Counted from the first letter of the stretch, positions 25,985-35,216 are shown. The stretch: DNA of 64,000 nucleotides from Corynebacterium sp. (GCF_030532325.1 NZ_JAUNLS010000004.1:85889-149888), one strand, 5' to 3'. The notes: generated by a model from the sequence alone, not told the origin. A program made the numbers and translations.

Positions 25985-28087
25985 GTGCACTTCCCTCGCT
26001 TTGGCCAGATCCTGGCCGCTACCACCGTCACCGCGGCCGCCCTCAACGGCGTTCCCGCCTTTGCCCAGGAGCAGTCCGTCTCCATCTCGGTGAGTAACTT
26101 CACCGACTTCCACGGCCACCTGGAGCAGGCCACCGATAAGGAGGGCACCATCACCGAGATCGGCGCCGCCCGCCTCGCCTCCCTGGTCAAGGAGGTCAAC
26201 AAGGGTCAGGAGTACGCGCTGACCTCCTCCGGCGATAACGTAGGCGGCTCGGCCTACGTCTCCGCCATCTCCGAGGACAAGTACACCACCCAGGCGCTCA
26301 ATTCCATGGGCCTGGCCGCCTCCGCGCTGGGCAACCACGAGCTGGACAAGGGCACCGAAGACCTGCAGAACCGCATCGAGAAGGAGTCCGAGTTCCCCAT
26401 CCTCGGCGCCAACGTCACCAAGGACGGCAAGCCGCTTCTCGACGCCTCCGTGGTCAAGGAGATCAACGGCGTCAAGGTGGGCTTCGTGGGCACGGTCACC
26501 GAGAACACCAGGAACAAGGTGTCTGCCGCCCTCACCCCGGGGGTGAAGTTCTCCGATCCGGTGGAGGCCACCAACGCCGAGGCTAAGCGCCTCAAGGATT
26601 CCGGCGATGCCGACGTAGTCGTGGCCCTCTTCCACGAGGACGCTGAGGCCTTCGCCGCGAAGTTCAATGACTCCGTGGACATCCTTTTCGGTGGCGATAC
26701 CCACCACAAGACCCAGGGCGAGGTGGCCCGCGAGGGCCAGCTGCCGCTGTACTGGGCACAGGGCCACGAGTACGGCAAGGTGCTGAACGACGCCGACATT
26801 ACCTTCAACAAGTCCACCAAGAAGATCGAGAAGATTCAGATCGCCCAGTACACCGGCAAGGACGCCGCCGGGCTGGAGGATGACGCCGCCGTGGCGGAGA
26901 TCGTCGCCCAGGCCAAGGCCGTGGCTGACAAGGAGGGCTCCAAGATCGCCGGCACCACCGAGGAGGCCATGTTCCGCGGCTCCAACGAGGGTGAGGAGTC
27001 CGGCTCCAACCGCGGCGTGGAGTCCACCCTCAACAACTTCATCGCTGACGGTCAGCGCTGGGCCCTGTCCCAGCAGACCGGCAAGGAGGTTGACCTCGGC
27101 GTGATGAACGCGGGCGGCGTGCGCGCCGACCTGAAGAAGGGCGAGGTGTCCTTCCAGGAGATCTTCGCCGTCCAGCCCTTTGGCAACTCCATCATCACCG
27201 CGCAGGTCTCCGGCCAGGAGATCATCAACGCCCTGGAGAATCAGTGGAAGCCGGGAGAGTCCCGCCCGCGCCTGGCGCTGGGCCTGTCCAACAACGTCCA
27301 GGTCATCTATGACCAGAAGGCTGAGCAGGGCGAGCGCGTGAAGCACGTGACCATCAACGGCGAGGCACTGGACCCGAACAAGAACTACACCGTGGCGATG
27401 TCCTCCTTCCTGGCTCCGAGCGAGACCGAGGCCGGCGGTGACGGCTTCTTTAACGCCGGTGCCGTCAAGGAGCGCAACGACGTGGGCTACATGGACACCC
27501 AGTCCATGATTGACTACATCAAGTCCGGCAAGTCCGAGCTGCGCAAGGGACAGGCGCAGATTGGTGCCCACGTTAAGGGCGAGCTCAAGGCTGGCTCTGA
27601 GATCAGCGTTGACCTGTCCTCCCTGAACTACTCCACCGAGGGCGAGCCGATGGCTAGGACCGCCACCGTGGAGCTGGGCAAGACCTCCGCTGAGTCTGAG
27701 ATCGACATGACCGCCCAGAAGGGTGACGAGGGCTTCGGCGAGCGTGGCCGTGCCTCCGTCACGCTGGCTATCCCGGAGGACATCTCCTGCGACGCCCCGC
27801 TGAAGGTCACCACCGATGCCGGCACCAAGGCCCAGCTGCCTCTGGACATCGAGAACTGCGTGGAGAACTCCGGCGGCGGCGATGACTCCTCTGACGGTTC
27901 TTCCAATGACAACTCCTCCGAGGGCAGCTCTGATGAAGGCAGCTCCGTGGGCAAGGGCCTGGGCATCGCCGCCGCGGTCATCGCCGCGCTGGCCGCCGTG
28001 GTTACCGTGGTGGGCATGAACATGGACATGCTGCCGGCCCCGGTCAAGAAGGCCATTGAGGATCTGCGCAAGCAGTTCAACATCTAG
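25985..28087 (+). CDS. secreted 5'-nucleotidase / metallophosphatase (UshA type), membrane-anchored
   Basis: 700 residues, GTG start with CAGGAG upstream. Signal peptide with cleavage near residue 26 (PAFAQ). The calcineurin-like metal motifs are FTDFHGHLE (D and H near 38-41), SGDNVGG (about 82), GNHE (about 117-120) and GGDTHH (about 238-243); the 5'-nucleotidase C-terminal domain covers about 345-510, with GVRAD and GGDGFFN. An additional Ig-like region, a Ser/Asp/Gly linker (635-655) and a membrane helix (about 657-678) with a short tail finish the protein. It releases phosphate or nucleosides from external nucleotides. No LPxTG is present. Confidence 0.9.
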   Translation: MHFPRFGQILAATTVTAAALNGVPAFAQEQSVSISVSNFTDFHGHLEQATDKEGTITEIGAARLASLVKEVNKGQEYALTSSGDNVGGSAYVSAISEDKYTTQALNSMGLAASALGNHELDKGTEDLQNRIEKESEFPILGANVTKDGKPLLDASVVKEINGVKVGFVGTVTENTRNKVSAALTPGVKFSDPVEATNAEAKRLKDSGDADVVVALFHEDAEAFAAKFNDSVDILFGGDTHHKTQGEVAREGQLPLYWAQGHEYGKVLNDADITFNKSTKKIEKIQIAQYTGKDAAGLEDDAAVAEIVAQAKAVADKEGSKIAGTTEEAMFRGSNEGEESGSNRGVESTLNNFIADGQRWALSQQTGKEVDLGVMNAGGVRADLKKGEVSFQEIFAVQPFGNSIITAQVSGQEIINALENQWKPGESRPRLALGLSNNVQVIYDQKAEQGERVKHVTINGEALDPNKNYTVAMSSFLAPSETEAGGDGFFNAGAVKERNDVGYMDTQSMIDYIKSGKSELRKGQAQIGAHVKGELKAGSEISVDLSSLNYSTEGEPMARTATVELGKTSAESEIDMTAQKGDEGFGERGRASVTLAIPEDISCDAPLKVTTDAGTKAQLPLDIENCVENSGGGDDSSDGSSNDNSSEGSSDEGSSVGKGLGIAAAVIAALAAVVTVVGMNMDMLPAPVKKAIEDLRKQFNI

Positions 28088-28151
28088 TCAGCTCTGGTCA
28101 GCTCGCGCCTAACTGGCGCCCGACTGGTGTCTGGCCAGCGCAGCCACCGTA

Positions 28152-28204
28152 CCCCGGTTAACGGATAAGGATGCCCCGCGCATCCCCGTTAACCGGGGTG
28201 TTTT
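28152..28204 (+). terminator. terminator of the nucleotidase gene
   Basis: A 13-bp perfect stem, CCCCGGTTAACGG (28152-28164) with CCGTTAACCGGGG (28186-28198), and an inner GGATG/CATCC pairing, followed by TGTTTTC. Confidence 0.9.
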
Positions 28205-28227
28205 CCCCTCGCCGGGGTGTAAGGTGA

Positions 28228-28830
28228 ATGCCCGTGGATACTCTCAGTCTCATCGGGCGCGAAGCCTTGTACCAGCTGGCGATTGAGCCGCATCGCATCC
28301 CCATTGTGGTCCTTGCCACGGTGGGGATCTATGTGGCGTTCATGGTGTTGGTCAAGCTCTTTGGCACCCGGGTGCTGACCTCGATTACGGCCTCGGACGC
28401 CGTCATCATCATTATGTTCGGCGCGGTCTCGGGCCGCGTCATCGTGGGCAACCCGCCAACCCTCGCCGCGGGCGTTATCGGACTCATGACGCTCATGCTG
28501 CTGGAGGCGGCCTTTGGTACCATTCGCCGCTTCGTGGGCTGGTCTCGCTTCATTGACCGCCGGCCGGTGTTGCTGGTCTATGACGGCGAGATGATTGAGG
28601 AGAACATGCACTTCGCGCACATCACCGTCAGCGACGTCAACTCGGCCACCCGCAAGGCTGGCCTGGCGCGCCGCGCTGATGTGCAGATGATGATCTTGGA
28701 GCCCACGGGGCAGATCTCCGTCATTCGCATCGGACAGTTCGTGGATCCCGGCATGTTCAAAGATGTGCTGGGTACTGAGCGCATTCGCGGCATGGACGAG
28801 CACATCGAGAGCGAGCGCGGCCAAAAGTAG
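28228..28830 (+). CDS. DUF421 (YetF-like) membrane protein
   Basis: 200 residues. Three N-terminal membrane helices (about 22-95) and the DUF421 domain (about 100-170), with RRPVLLVYDGEM and the ITVSDVNSATRKAGL segment. Function unknown in the family. It may start at ATG 28228 or GTG 28234; AAGGTG directly before the former favours the latter spacing. Monocistronic, between two strong terminators. Confidence 0.8.
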   Translation: MPVDTLSLIGREALYQLAIEPHRIPIVVLATVGIYVAFMVLVKLFGTRVLTSITASDAVIIIMFGAVSGRVIVGNPPTLAAGVIGLMTLMLLEAAFGTIRRFVGWSRFIDRRPVLLVYDGEMIEENMHFAHITVSDVNSATRKAGLARRADVQMMILEPTGQISVIRIGQFVDPGMFKDVLGTERIRGMDEHIESERGQK

Positions 28831-28890
28831 GGGAGGGTGGACCATTCCGCCGCTGTCGCCACAGCAGTCGCTGGCTGCGCGCACGGCTAA

Positions 28891-28918
28891 GCCCCGGGCG
28901 CGACGTCGCGCCCGGGGC
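28891..28918. terminator. 28-bp perfect palindrome between convergent genes
   Basis: A 13-bp stem of G and C with a two-base centre (CG). It lies between the 3' ends of the DUF421 gene (+) and the small secreted protein (-) and may terminate both, although neither side has a clear T run. Confidence 0.65.
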
Positions 28919-28954
28919 TCGTGCTTCAGGCCTTATGCGGCCAGAGCGTCATGC

Positions 28955-29221
28955 TTATTTTGGCATCAGGTACTTGTCAGCCATGCTCAGGGCATCATCC
29001 ATGGCGTCGATGATGTCGGTGAACATCTTGATCCACTCGCGGATCTCCTTCGGGGAAATCTTGCCGTTCTCGTCAGAGGAACCAGCGAAGAAATCGGAAG
29101 CAGAGGACTCCTGCTTGGTGTTGTCCGGGGTGGTCTCGGCGTTGGCAGCTGCAACACCGGAGAAAGAGATGGCCAGTGCGGTAGCGCCAGCAACCAGGGT
29201 CTTGCGGGAGAAGAACTTCAT
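28955..29221 (-). CDS. small secreted protein, paralogue of 29373-29738
   Basis: 88 residues. Begins MKFFSRKTLVAGATALAIS, a Sec signal peptide with predicted cleavage after ANA (near residue 28). The mature part is about 60 residues: an acidic/Ser segment, then PKEIREWIKMFTDIIDAMDD and a helix ending DKYLMPK. The signal sequence, the P-K-(E/D)-IREWI motif and the KY(L/F) end are shared with the neighbouring gene. The ribosome binding site CTTAAGGAT is also shared. Function unknown; a small amphipathic helix suggests a membrane- or mycomembrane-active peptide. Confidence 0.8.
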   Translation of the reverse strand: MKFFSRKTLVAGATALAISFSGVAAANAETTPDNTKQESSASDFFAGSSDENGKISPKEIREWIKMFTDIIDAMDDALSMADKYLMPK

Positions 29222-29300
29222 GGTCGAATCCTTAAGTTAAAAAGAAGCCAGTCCGTGTAGGGGAGAATAGAGAAGACCAACGAACAGTGGTTTTCCCGTA

Positions 29301-29331
29301 GAAAAGGCCGCTCACTCAGCAGTGAACGGCC
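29301..29331 (-). terminator. terminator of the gene at 29373-29738
   Basis: Read on the minus strand, GGCCGTTCACT pairs with AGTGAGCGGCC (one G-U) around GCTG, followed by TTTTC. Confidence 0.85.
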
Positions 29332-29372
29332 GGGGCCGGTGAGAGCTGGTCGCTCTCAGAGGCGGCGGTGAT

Positions 29373-29738
29373 TTACTTGAAGTACTTGTTCACCAGAGCG
29401 AAGACGGTGCCCAGGGCGCCGATCACGGCGGAGAAGACGCCGATCCACTCGCGGATGTCCTTCGGGTCAACGTCCTTCATGGAGGAACCCTTGTCGGAGG
29501 AGGAGGAATCTTCGTCCTTCTTGTCGGACTCGTCCTTGTTGGCGTCGTCCTGGTTTTCGGAATCGTCCTTGTTGGCGTCGTCCTGGCTCTCGTTAGAGTT
29601 GGTGGTGTCGTCAGTAGTAGCCGCGGTGTTTGGCTGCTCGGAGGCCTCGGTCTCAGCGGAAGCAACGGAGACGCCACCGAAGGAAACAGCAGCGGCGGTC
29701 GCGGCGGCGACCAGAGCCTTGCGGGAGAAGAACTTCAT
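29373..29738 (-). CDS. small secreted protein with charged repeats
   Basis: 121 residues. Signal MKFFSRKALVAAATAAAVS with cleavage near residue 28 (ASA|ET). The middle (35-85) is a low-complexity Asp/Ser/Lys/Asn stretch containing QDDANKD twice. It ends in PKDIREWIGVFSAVIGALG followed by a hydrophobic helix and NKYFK. The C-terminal helix is more hydrophobic than in the paralogue at 28955-29221. Homology to a named family is not recognised. The gene has its own promoter and terminator. Confidence 0.8.
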   Translation of the reverse strand: MKFFSRKALVAAATAAAVSFGGVSVASAETEASEQPNTAATTDDTTNSNESQDDANKDDSENQDDANKDESDKKDEDSSSSDKGSSMKDVDPKDIREWIGVFSAVIGALGTVFALVNKYFK

Positions 29739-29778
29739 GTTCGATCCTTAAGAAGTCGGGAATTCAAAGACGTGTGAG

Positions 29779-29807
29779 ATGTTAGTGCCCGGCCAGGGTA
29801 TTTGCAA
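29779..29807 (-). promoter_or_regulatory. promoter of the small secreted protein gene
   Basis: On the minus strand: -35 TTGCAA (29802-29807), exactly 17 bp, -10 TAACAT (29779-29784). Expected leader about 30-35 bases to ATG 29738. Confidence 0.55.
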
Positions 29808-29983
29808 GACCCTGTGCTGTTTTCTTCTGTGTGTCGTGAGCTGCACGCATGCGTTGTGCGCGTTCCCCGCGTTAGAGGTGGGAAAACTGGTGTCGATGTG
29901 ACGCAGAATAAGCGGAATTCAATGCATAGTTGCAGGTGAAATTTCCAAGTTGAACAAAGGATAAACTCTTAAGAAACAATAAA

Positions 29984-30017
29984 TAACTGCCCCGCGCTCA
30001 GAGAGCAGCGGGGCAGT
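29984..30017 (-). terminator. terminator of the cyclophilin gene
   Basis: ACTGCCCCGC (29986-29995) pairs with GCGGGGCAGT (30008-30017), extended by GCTC/GAGC with one bulge. On the minus strand it is followed by TATTTATTGTTTC. Confidence 0.85.
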
Positions 30018-30074
30018 ATTTCTAAGAATTTACGCAGAGGCGGATTAAACCAAAGCTGGATTAATCGGAGGCGA

Positions 30075-30944
30075 TTAGTTCTCCACGGTGGCGGAGGTAA
30101 TGCGAACCTCCTCGGCTGGAGCTCCATCCGGAGTGCCACCCTCAACGCCCTTAGCGGCGATCTTGTCCAAGGTCTGCTGGCCGGTGGCAGTCAGCTTGCC
30201 AAAGTAGGTGTATAGCGGCGGGAGCTGAGACTCCTCATAGTTAATGAAGAACTGCGAGCCGTTGGTGTCCGGGCCGGAGTTGGCCATGGCGATGGAACCC
30301 TTCGGGTAAGTCAGCGGCATCTGCTGGTTGGCCTCATCGGTCTCATCGGTGGGGTACTCGTTGGCAAACTGGAAGCCTGGGCCGCCGGTGCCGGTGCCCG
30401 TCGGGTCGCCGCACTGCAGAACGTTGAGGCCGCCGGAGGTCATGCGGTGGCAGATGGAATTGTCGTAGTACTTGGCCTTGACCATGTCCGTGATCGCGTT
30501 GACAGTGCACGGTGCCACGGCGCGGTCGAGCTCCATCTCGATATCGCCCTGGTTGGTGGCAAAGTTCACCTTGACGGTGCCCTTGGCGGAGACGTCCTTG
30601 CCGTTGGGCTTTGCCACCTCCTTGGCGGCCTGGCCGGCGTCGGTGTAGTCACAGGTGACGCTGGCCGGCAGCGGGGTGGCGCGGTTGCCGCTCAGCGGCT
30701 CAGCCATAGGAGGTTTGGTGGCCTCGGTGGTCGGTGTGGCTGAGCTTTCCTCAGCCTGGATCTTCTCGTCCTCAGTGTTTTCCCGGGTGCTGAAGAACCA
30801 AATGCCGCCCACCAGGGCGAGAATCACCACGAGGCAGGCCGCCACGACACCCAGGGGGCGGGCCTTCTCCTTGCGGTCGCGGGACTTCAGCTCGCGGTCG
30901 AGCTTGCTGAGTGAGTCATCCAGACGTTGCTGATTGTTAGACAC
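30075..30944 (-). CDS. membrane-anchored peptidyl-prolyl cis-trans isomerase (cyclophilin)
   Basis: 289 residues, GTG start with GGAGGAATTTTAG upstream. A charged cytoplasmic N-terminus (1-29), one transmembrane helix (about 31-51), a Thr/Glu/Pro linker, and a cyclophilin domain (about 120-288) with FQFANEYP, GSIAMANSGPDTNGSQFFIN and YFGKLT. The fold would lie outside the membrane and could assist folding of secreted proteins. Confidence 0.92.
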   Translation of the reverse strand: MSNNQQRLDDSLSKLDRELKSRDRKEKARPLGVVAACLVVILALVGGIWFFSTRENTEDEKIQAEESSATPTTEATKPPMAEPLSGNRATPLPASVTCDYTDAGQAAKEVAKPNGKDVSAKGTVKVNFATNQGDIEMELDRAVAPCTVNAITDMVKAKYYDNSICHRMTSGGLNVLQCGDPTGTGTGGPGFQFANEYPTDETDEANQQMPLTYPKGSIAMANSGPDTNGSQFFINYEESQLPPLYTYFGKLTATGQQTLDKIAAKGVEGGTPDGAPAEEVRITSATVEN

Positions 30945-31084
30945 CTAAAATTCCTCCACTAATGGGGGTGGGGCCACGCGGGCCGAAAACTTTTCCGCGT
31001 CGATTCTAGCCCCTTGCCCACCGTCAGCGGCGCAACGGGGCGCAAGTCGGCGGCGGAGTCGTGGCGCGCGCTGCGCGCGGCCAG

Positions 31085-31090
31085 TAGTCT
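31085..31090 (+). promoter_or_regulatory. -10 element of tpx, leaderless or nearly so
   Basis: TAGTCT at 31085-31090 ends 8 bases before ATG 31099, and no ribosome binding site is visible beyond GGGGCGG. A transcript beginning at the start codon would be expected. Confidence 0.4.
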
Positions 31091-31098
31091 GGGGCGGC

Positions 31099-31596
31099 AT
31101 GGCTACTACTAAGTTTCAAGGCAATCACGTAGAGACCGCAGGCGAGCTTCCCGCAGTGGGCAGCGAGCTTCCTGATTTCACCCTGGTCGGCACCGACCTG
31201 GAGGAGGTGACCAAGGCGGACTTCGCTGGCAAGCGCCTGGTCATTTCGCTCTTCCCCTCCGTGGACACCGGCGTGTGCGCCCAGCAGCTGCGCTCCTTCA
31301 ATGAGAAGGCAGCGGGACTAGAGAACACCGTGGTGCTTTCCGTGTCCCGTGACCTTCCCTTTGCCCAGGAGCGTTTCTGCGCCGCCGAGGGCATCGACAA
31401 CGTGGTCAGCGCCTCGGACTTCCGCACCGATTTCGGTGAGAAGCTGGGCCTGACCCTGCAGGGCTCGCCGCTCAAGGGCCTGCTGGCTCGCGCGGTCATC
31501 GTCACTGATGCCGACCACAAGGTGGTCTACACCGAGCTGGTTCCGGAGGTCGGCACCGAGCCGGACTACGAGGCCGCCCTAGCTGCGCTTAAATAA
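31099..31596 (+). CDS. tpx: thiol peroxidase
   Basis: 165 residues, full length. Peroxidatic cysteine C60 in PSVDTGVC and resolving cysteine C94 in ERFCAAEG, matching the pattern of 2-Cys Tpx enzymes. It reduces peroxides with thioredoxin. Monocistronic and divergent from the cyclophilin gene. Confidence 0.96.
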   Translation: MATTKFQGNHVETAGELPAVGSELPDFTLVGTDLEEVTKADFAGKRLVISLFPSVDTGVCAQQLRSFNEKAAGLENTVVLSVSRDLPFAQERFCAAEGIDNVVSASDFRTDFGEKLGLTLQGSPLKGLLARAVIVTDADHKVVYTELVPEVGTEPDYEAALAALK

Positions 31597-31622
31597 CGCG
31601 GCTTTTCTATCTGGAACACTCA

Positions 31623-31665
31623 CCGCCGCGCGTGCCCACTGAGGCAGGCGCGGCGGCGCTGTTTT
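31623..31665 (+). terminator. terminator of tpx
   Basis: CCGCCGCGC (31623-31631) pairs with GCGCGGCGG (31648-31656), with an inner TGCC/GGCA pair; CGCTGTTTTC follows. The T run is itself the first unit of the tandem array at 31656-31760. Confidence 0.75.
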
Positions 31666-31760
31666 CTCCAATGCTGTTTTCTCCAGTGCTGCTTTCTATG
31701 GTGCTGCCTTTTACGGTGTTGTATTGCGCCGTGCTGAATTGTGCTGTGCTCTACCCTGTG
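31656..31760 (+). repeat. seven-unit degenerate 15-bp tandem array
   Basis: Units start at 31656, 31671, 31686, 31701, 31716, 31731 and 31746, each 15 bases. They share (A/G)TGCTG at the start followed by a pyrimidine-rich part (units 1 and 2 differ at two positions; later ones drift). The array runs from the tpx terminator to 5 bases before the MBL hydrolase start codon. Confidence 0.8.
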
Positions 31761-31764
31761 GGGT

Positions 31765-32421
31765 ATGAGTTCCGTAGAGATTCTGGGCTTTGCCGCAGGC
31801 CCGTACAAGACCAACACGTACATCGTGGCCAATGAGAAGCGCGCCATCATCGTGGATCCCGGCATGCACGCCGCCGCGCGCGTCCTCGAGCTGGGCAAGG
31901 AGCACGGCTTGACCTTCGAGGCCATCGTATTGACTCACGGCCACCTGGACCACACCAGGGAGGCCGGCGACCTGGCCCGCCAGCTCTCCCTTCCCGTCTA
32001 TATTCACCCGGCGGACGCCTTCATGCTTGTCGACGGCGCCGGGGTCTCCCCGCAGTCCCAGGTACTCTTCGACGCCGAACACATGCTGCCCATTGCCGAT
32101 CTGCGTGAGCTGGCGGACGGCGAGACCCTCGACGTCGCCGGGCTCAGCCTCGCCCTGCACCACGCGCCCGGCCACTCGCCGGGCAGCACCATTCTGGTGG
32201 GCGAGGGCTTCGCACTAACCGGAGACGTCCTCTTCCAAGGCTCCATCGGCCGCACGGATCTGGAGCACTCCGATAATCAGGCCATGCAGCGCTCGCTGCG
32301 CGGCCCGGTGTGGGACCTGGACGATTCGCTGGCCATCCTTCCCGGCCATGGCCCGACGAGCACGATGCGCCGGGAGAGGGCGACTAATCCGTTCCTCGCC
32401 ATGTTGAGGGAGGTACTCTAA
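31765..32421 (+). CDS. MBL-fold metallo-hydrolase (glyoxalase II-like)
   Basis: 218 residues. The metal motif is THGHLDH (57-63: H58, H60, D62, H63), with further ligands at APGHSPGS (about 134) and LTGDVLF (about 152) and a final GHGP. Such proteins hydrolyse thioesters such as S-lactoylglutathione, but corynebacteria use mycothiol, so the substrate is uncertain. TACCCT at 31752-31757 just before ATG may be a -10 for a leaderless mRNA. Its stop overlaps the hisS start by one base. Confidence 0.88.
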   Translation: MSSVEILGFAAGPYKTNTYIVANEKRAIIVDPGMHAAARVLELGKEHGLTFEAIVLTHGHLDHTREAGDLARQLSLPVYIHPADAFMLVDGAGVSPQSQVLFDAEHMLPIADLRELADGETLDVAGLSLALHHAPGHSPGSTILVGEGFALTGDVLFQGSIGRTDLEHSDNQAMQRSLRGPVWDLDDSLAILPGHGPTSTMRRERATNPFLAMLREVL

Positions 32422-33704
32422 TGGGCGTGAGTGATAAGAAGCAGTTTCAAGCCCTGTCCGCGCCCAAGGGCGTGCCGGACTACGTACCGCCGCAGTCAGC
32501 AACCTTTTACAAGGTCCGCCAGGCCTTCGTGCATCAGGCGCACATGGCTGGCTTCCAGCACATCGAGCTGCCGATTTTCGAGGACACCGCGCTCTTCGCC
32601 CGTGGCGTGGGCGAGTCCACGGATGTGGTCTCCAAGGAGATGTACACCTTTGCTGACCGCGGCGACCGCAGCGTGACCCTGCGCCCGGAGGGCACCGCAG
32701 GTGTTATGCGCTCGGTCATCGAGCACAACCTCGACCGCGGCCAGCTGCCGGTCAAGCTCAACTACTTCGGCCCCTTCTTCCGTTACGAACGCCCGCAGGC
32801 CGGCCGTTACCGCCAGCTGCAGCAGGTGGGCGTGGAGGCCATCGGCGTGGACGATCCGGCGCTCGACGCCGAGATCATCGCCCTGGCGGATCGCTCCTTC
32901 CGCTCGATCGGCCTGAGCAAGTTCCGCCTGGAGCTCACCAGCCTGGGCGATCAGGAGTGCCGCCCGGCCTACCGCCAGAAGCTGCAGGATTTCCTCTTCA
33001 CGCTCGACCTGGATGAGGAAACCCGCCGCCGCGCGGAGATCAACCCGCTGCGCGTGCTTGACGATAAGCGTCCGGAGGTCCAGGAGCAGCTAGTCGACGC
33101 CCCCCTCATGCTCGACCACCTCAACTCCGAGTGCCGCGAGCACTTCGAGACGGTCACCGGCCTGCTTGATGACATGGGCATCGCCTACGAGATCAACCCG
33201 CGCATGGTCCGCGGACTGGACTACTACACCAAGACCTGTTTTGAGTTTGTCCACCCGCTGCTGGGCGCTCAGTCCGGCATCGGCGGCGGCGGGCGCTACG
33301 ACGGCCTCATGGCCCAGCTCGGCGGCCAGGATCTCTCCGGCATCGGCTACGGCCTGGGCGTGGATCGCGCCATCCTGGCCCTAGAGGCCGAGGGAGTGGA
33401 GCTCGAGGGCGTGGATCAGCGCGTGCTGGTCTACGGCGTGCCGCTGGGCGCGGAGGCCAAGCGCCGCATGGCAGCTGTGATCAACCAGCTGCGCCAGGCG
33501 GGTGTCTGCGCGGATATGGCCTACGGAGACCGCGGCCTCAAGGGTGCGATGAAGGGCGCAGACCGCGCCGGTGCCCGCTACGCCCTCGTGCTCGGGGACA
33601 AGGAGCTGGAGGCCGGCACCATCGCGCTGAAGGATCTGCGCGAGCACGAGCAGCACGACGTCGCGCTCGACGCTATCTGCCAAGAGGTGCTGGGCCGCCT
33701 CTAG
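32421..33704 (+). CDS. hisS: histidyl-tRNA synthetase
   Basis: 427 residues. Class II core: motif 2 [14 protein letters not shown] (about 113-126), the histidine signature motifs LTSLGDQEC-side region and [13 protein letters not shown] (about 263-275), and a C-terminal anticodon-binding domain (about 335-427). The ATG overlaps the preceding stop (TAATG), so the two genes are co-translated. Confidence 0.97.
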   Translation: MGVSDKKQFQALSAPKGVPDYVPPQSATFYKVRQAFVHQAHMAGFQHIELPIFEDTALFARGVGESTDVVSKEMYTFADRGDRSVTLRPEGTAGVMRSVIEHNLDRGQLPVKLNYFGPFFRYERPQAGRYRQLQQVGVEAIGVDDPALDAEIIALADRSFRSIGLSKFRLELTSLGDQECRPAYRQKLQDFLFTLDLDEETRRRAEINPLRVLDDKRPEVQEQLVDAPLMLDHLNSECREHFETVTGLLDDMGIAYEINPRMVRGLDYYTKTCFEFVHPLLGAQSGIGGGGRYDGLMAQLGGQDLSGIGYGLGVDRAILALEAEGVELEGVDQRVLVYGVPLGAEAKRRMAAVINQLRQAGVCADMAYGDRGLKGAMKGADRAGARYALVLGDKELEAGTIALKDLREHEQHDVALDAICQEVLGRL

Positions 33705-33727
33705 GCGCTGAGGGCGGGCTCAGCGCC
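33704..33727. terminator. hairpin between convergent hisS and sdaA
   Basis: GGCGCTGAG and CTCAGCGCC form a perfect 9-bp stem with loop GGCGGG, beginning in the hisS stop codon. No T run on either strand. Confidence 0.55.
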
Positions 33728-33745
33728 CGCCAGTCTGCGGGAGTG

Positions 33746-35155
33746 CTAGCACTCCACCTGGGTCACGCTGAAGCCCAGGGTCTTGGCCAGGCCGCCGATG
33801 GAGGTCTCCTTGTACTTGGAGAGCATGTCGCGGCCGGTCTCGGCCATGGTCTGGACGGCGTCGTCCAGCGAGACGTGGTGCTGGCCCTCGCCCATGCAGG
33901 CCAGGCGCGCGGCGTTGATGGACTTCACCGCGCCGATGGCGTTGCGCTCGATGCAAGGGATTTGCACGAGCCCGCCCACCGGGTCGCAGGTGAGGCCGAG
34001 GTTGTGTTCGAGGGCAATCTCGGCGGCGTTCTCCACCTGCTCAGGGGTCCCACCCAGCAGCTCGGCCATGCCGGCCGCCGCCATGGCGGAGGCGGAGCCC
34101 ACCTCGCCCTGGCAGCCCACCTCGGCGCCCGAGATGGAGGCGTTGGTCTTGATGATCATGCCCACGGCACCCGCGGTGAGCATGAAGCGGCGGGCATCGG
34201 AGCGGGTGAAATCGGGGCGGAAATCGCGCGCGTAGTGAAGCACGGCGGGGATGATGCCGCAGGCGCCGTTGGTCGGGGCGGTAATCACGCGCCCTCCGGC
34301 GGCGTTCTGCTCGTTGACGGCCAAGGCGTAGAGGTTGACCCACTCCATGGCGGAGAAGCCGCAGCTCTCATCGTCCTGCTTTTCCATGAGCTGCTTGTAC
34401 ATGCCGGGCGCGCGGCGTGAGACGTGCAGGCCGCCGGGCAGGGTGCCGTCGGTGGCGATGCCGGCTGTGACGCATTCGCGCATGATGTCCCACACGAGGT
34501 CGAGGTGGGCGTTGACGAAGTCGATGCCCCCGTCTTCCTTGTGCAGGGCGTTCTGGTTGGCCTCGACGACCTGCCAGACGGCGAGCTCATTCTCGCGGCA
34601 CTGGGCCAGAAGCTCCGCGCCGGTGGAGAAGGGATAGGGCACTCCACCGTCGACGTTGGCGGTGGCCATGCCCGCGGGCACCTCGGACTCAGCGCGGAAC
34701 TTGGCCTCGAGCTCGGCTCGGGAGAGGATGAAGCCGCCGCCGACGGAGAAGTACTCCTCACCCTCGGCAAGCACGTTGCCCTCGGCGTCCCACGCGGTGA
34801 AGATGAGGCAGTTGGGGTGCTCCGGCACGGGCTTGTTGTTGAAGCTGATGGAGTAGTCCACCGCGCCGTCTGGGCCCTCGGCGTGGCCGGAGGTGGGGAT
34901 GAAGCCGTCGGCACGCGGCTCGGCGTCAATCGGCACGCTGAGCGGATCCCAGCCGACCAGGCCGAGGATGACGGCGCGGTCGGTGCCGTGGCCGCGACCG
35001 GTGGCAGACAGGGAGCCACGCAGCTCGGTGTGTACCTTGGCCGGGCGCTCGGCGAGGCTCTCGATGAAGGTCTTGGCGGCACGCATCGGGCCCACGGTGT
35101 GGGACGAGGAGGGGCCGATGCCGATGGAGAAGATGTCGGTCACGCTGATGGCCAT
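33746..35155 (-). CDS. sdaA: L-serine ammonia-lyase (iron-sulfur, single-chain)
   Basis: 469 residues. The beta domain opens with [21 protein letters not shown], and the alpha domain carries the serine-binding and Fe-S cysteine regions [26 protein letters not shown] and GLTCDPVGG. It deaminates serine to pyruvate. AGGAGG lies 9 bases before ATG. Its 230-bp upstream region holds a tandem repeat and a long dyad, suggesting dedicated regulation. Confidence 0.95.
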   Translation of the reverse strand: MAISVTDIFSIGIGPSSSHTVGPMRAAKTFIESLAERPAKVHTELRGSLSATGRGHGTDRAVILGLVGWDPLSVPIDAEPRADGFIPTSGHAEGPDGAVDYSISFNNKPVPEHPNCLIFTAWDAEGNVLAEGEEYFSVGGGFILSRAELEAKFRAESEVPAGMATANVDGGVPYPFSTGAELLAQCRENELAVWQVVEANQNALHKEDGGIDFVNAHLDLVWDIMRECVTAGIATDGTLPGGLHVSRRAPGMYKQLMEKQDDESCGFSAMEWVNLYALAVNEQNAAGGRVITAPTNGACGIIPAVLHYARDFRPDFTRSDARRFMLTAGAVGMIIKTNASISGAEVGCQGEVGSASAMAAAGMAELLGGTPEQVENAAEIALEHNLGLTCDPVGGLVQIPCIERNAIGAVKSINAARLACMGEGQHHVSLDDAVQTMAETGRDMLSKYKETSIGGLAKTLGFSVTQVEC

Positions 35156-35216
35156 TGCAGAACTTACCTCCTGGGTACGTGGTAGACGGGTGTGGAAAAG
35201 AGAAACAGACAGAGAG

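Larger units (their letters stand above)
29739..30074. other. AT-rich intergenic region, no gene
   Basis: Holds the promoter of the small secreted protein gene (29779-29807, minus strand) and the terminator of the cyclophilin gene (29984-30017). Base composition between 29925 and 29990 is noticeably more A+T rich than the neighbouring genes. No ORF or RNA gene was recognised. Confidence 0.6.

Noticed and set aside
31656-31760. CRISPR array
   Set aside because: Units are adjacent without spacers and are degenerate; no cas genes are present.
31632-31835. Hydrophobic pentapeptide-repeat frame across the 15-bp array
   Set aside because: It overlaps the MBL hydrolase in another frame, has no ribosome binding site and is a by-product of the 15-bp period.
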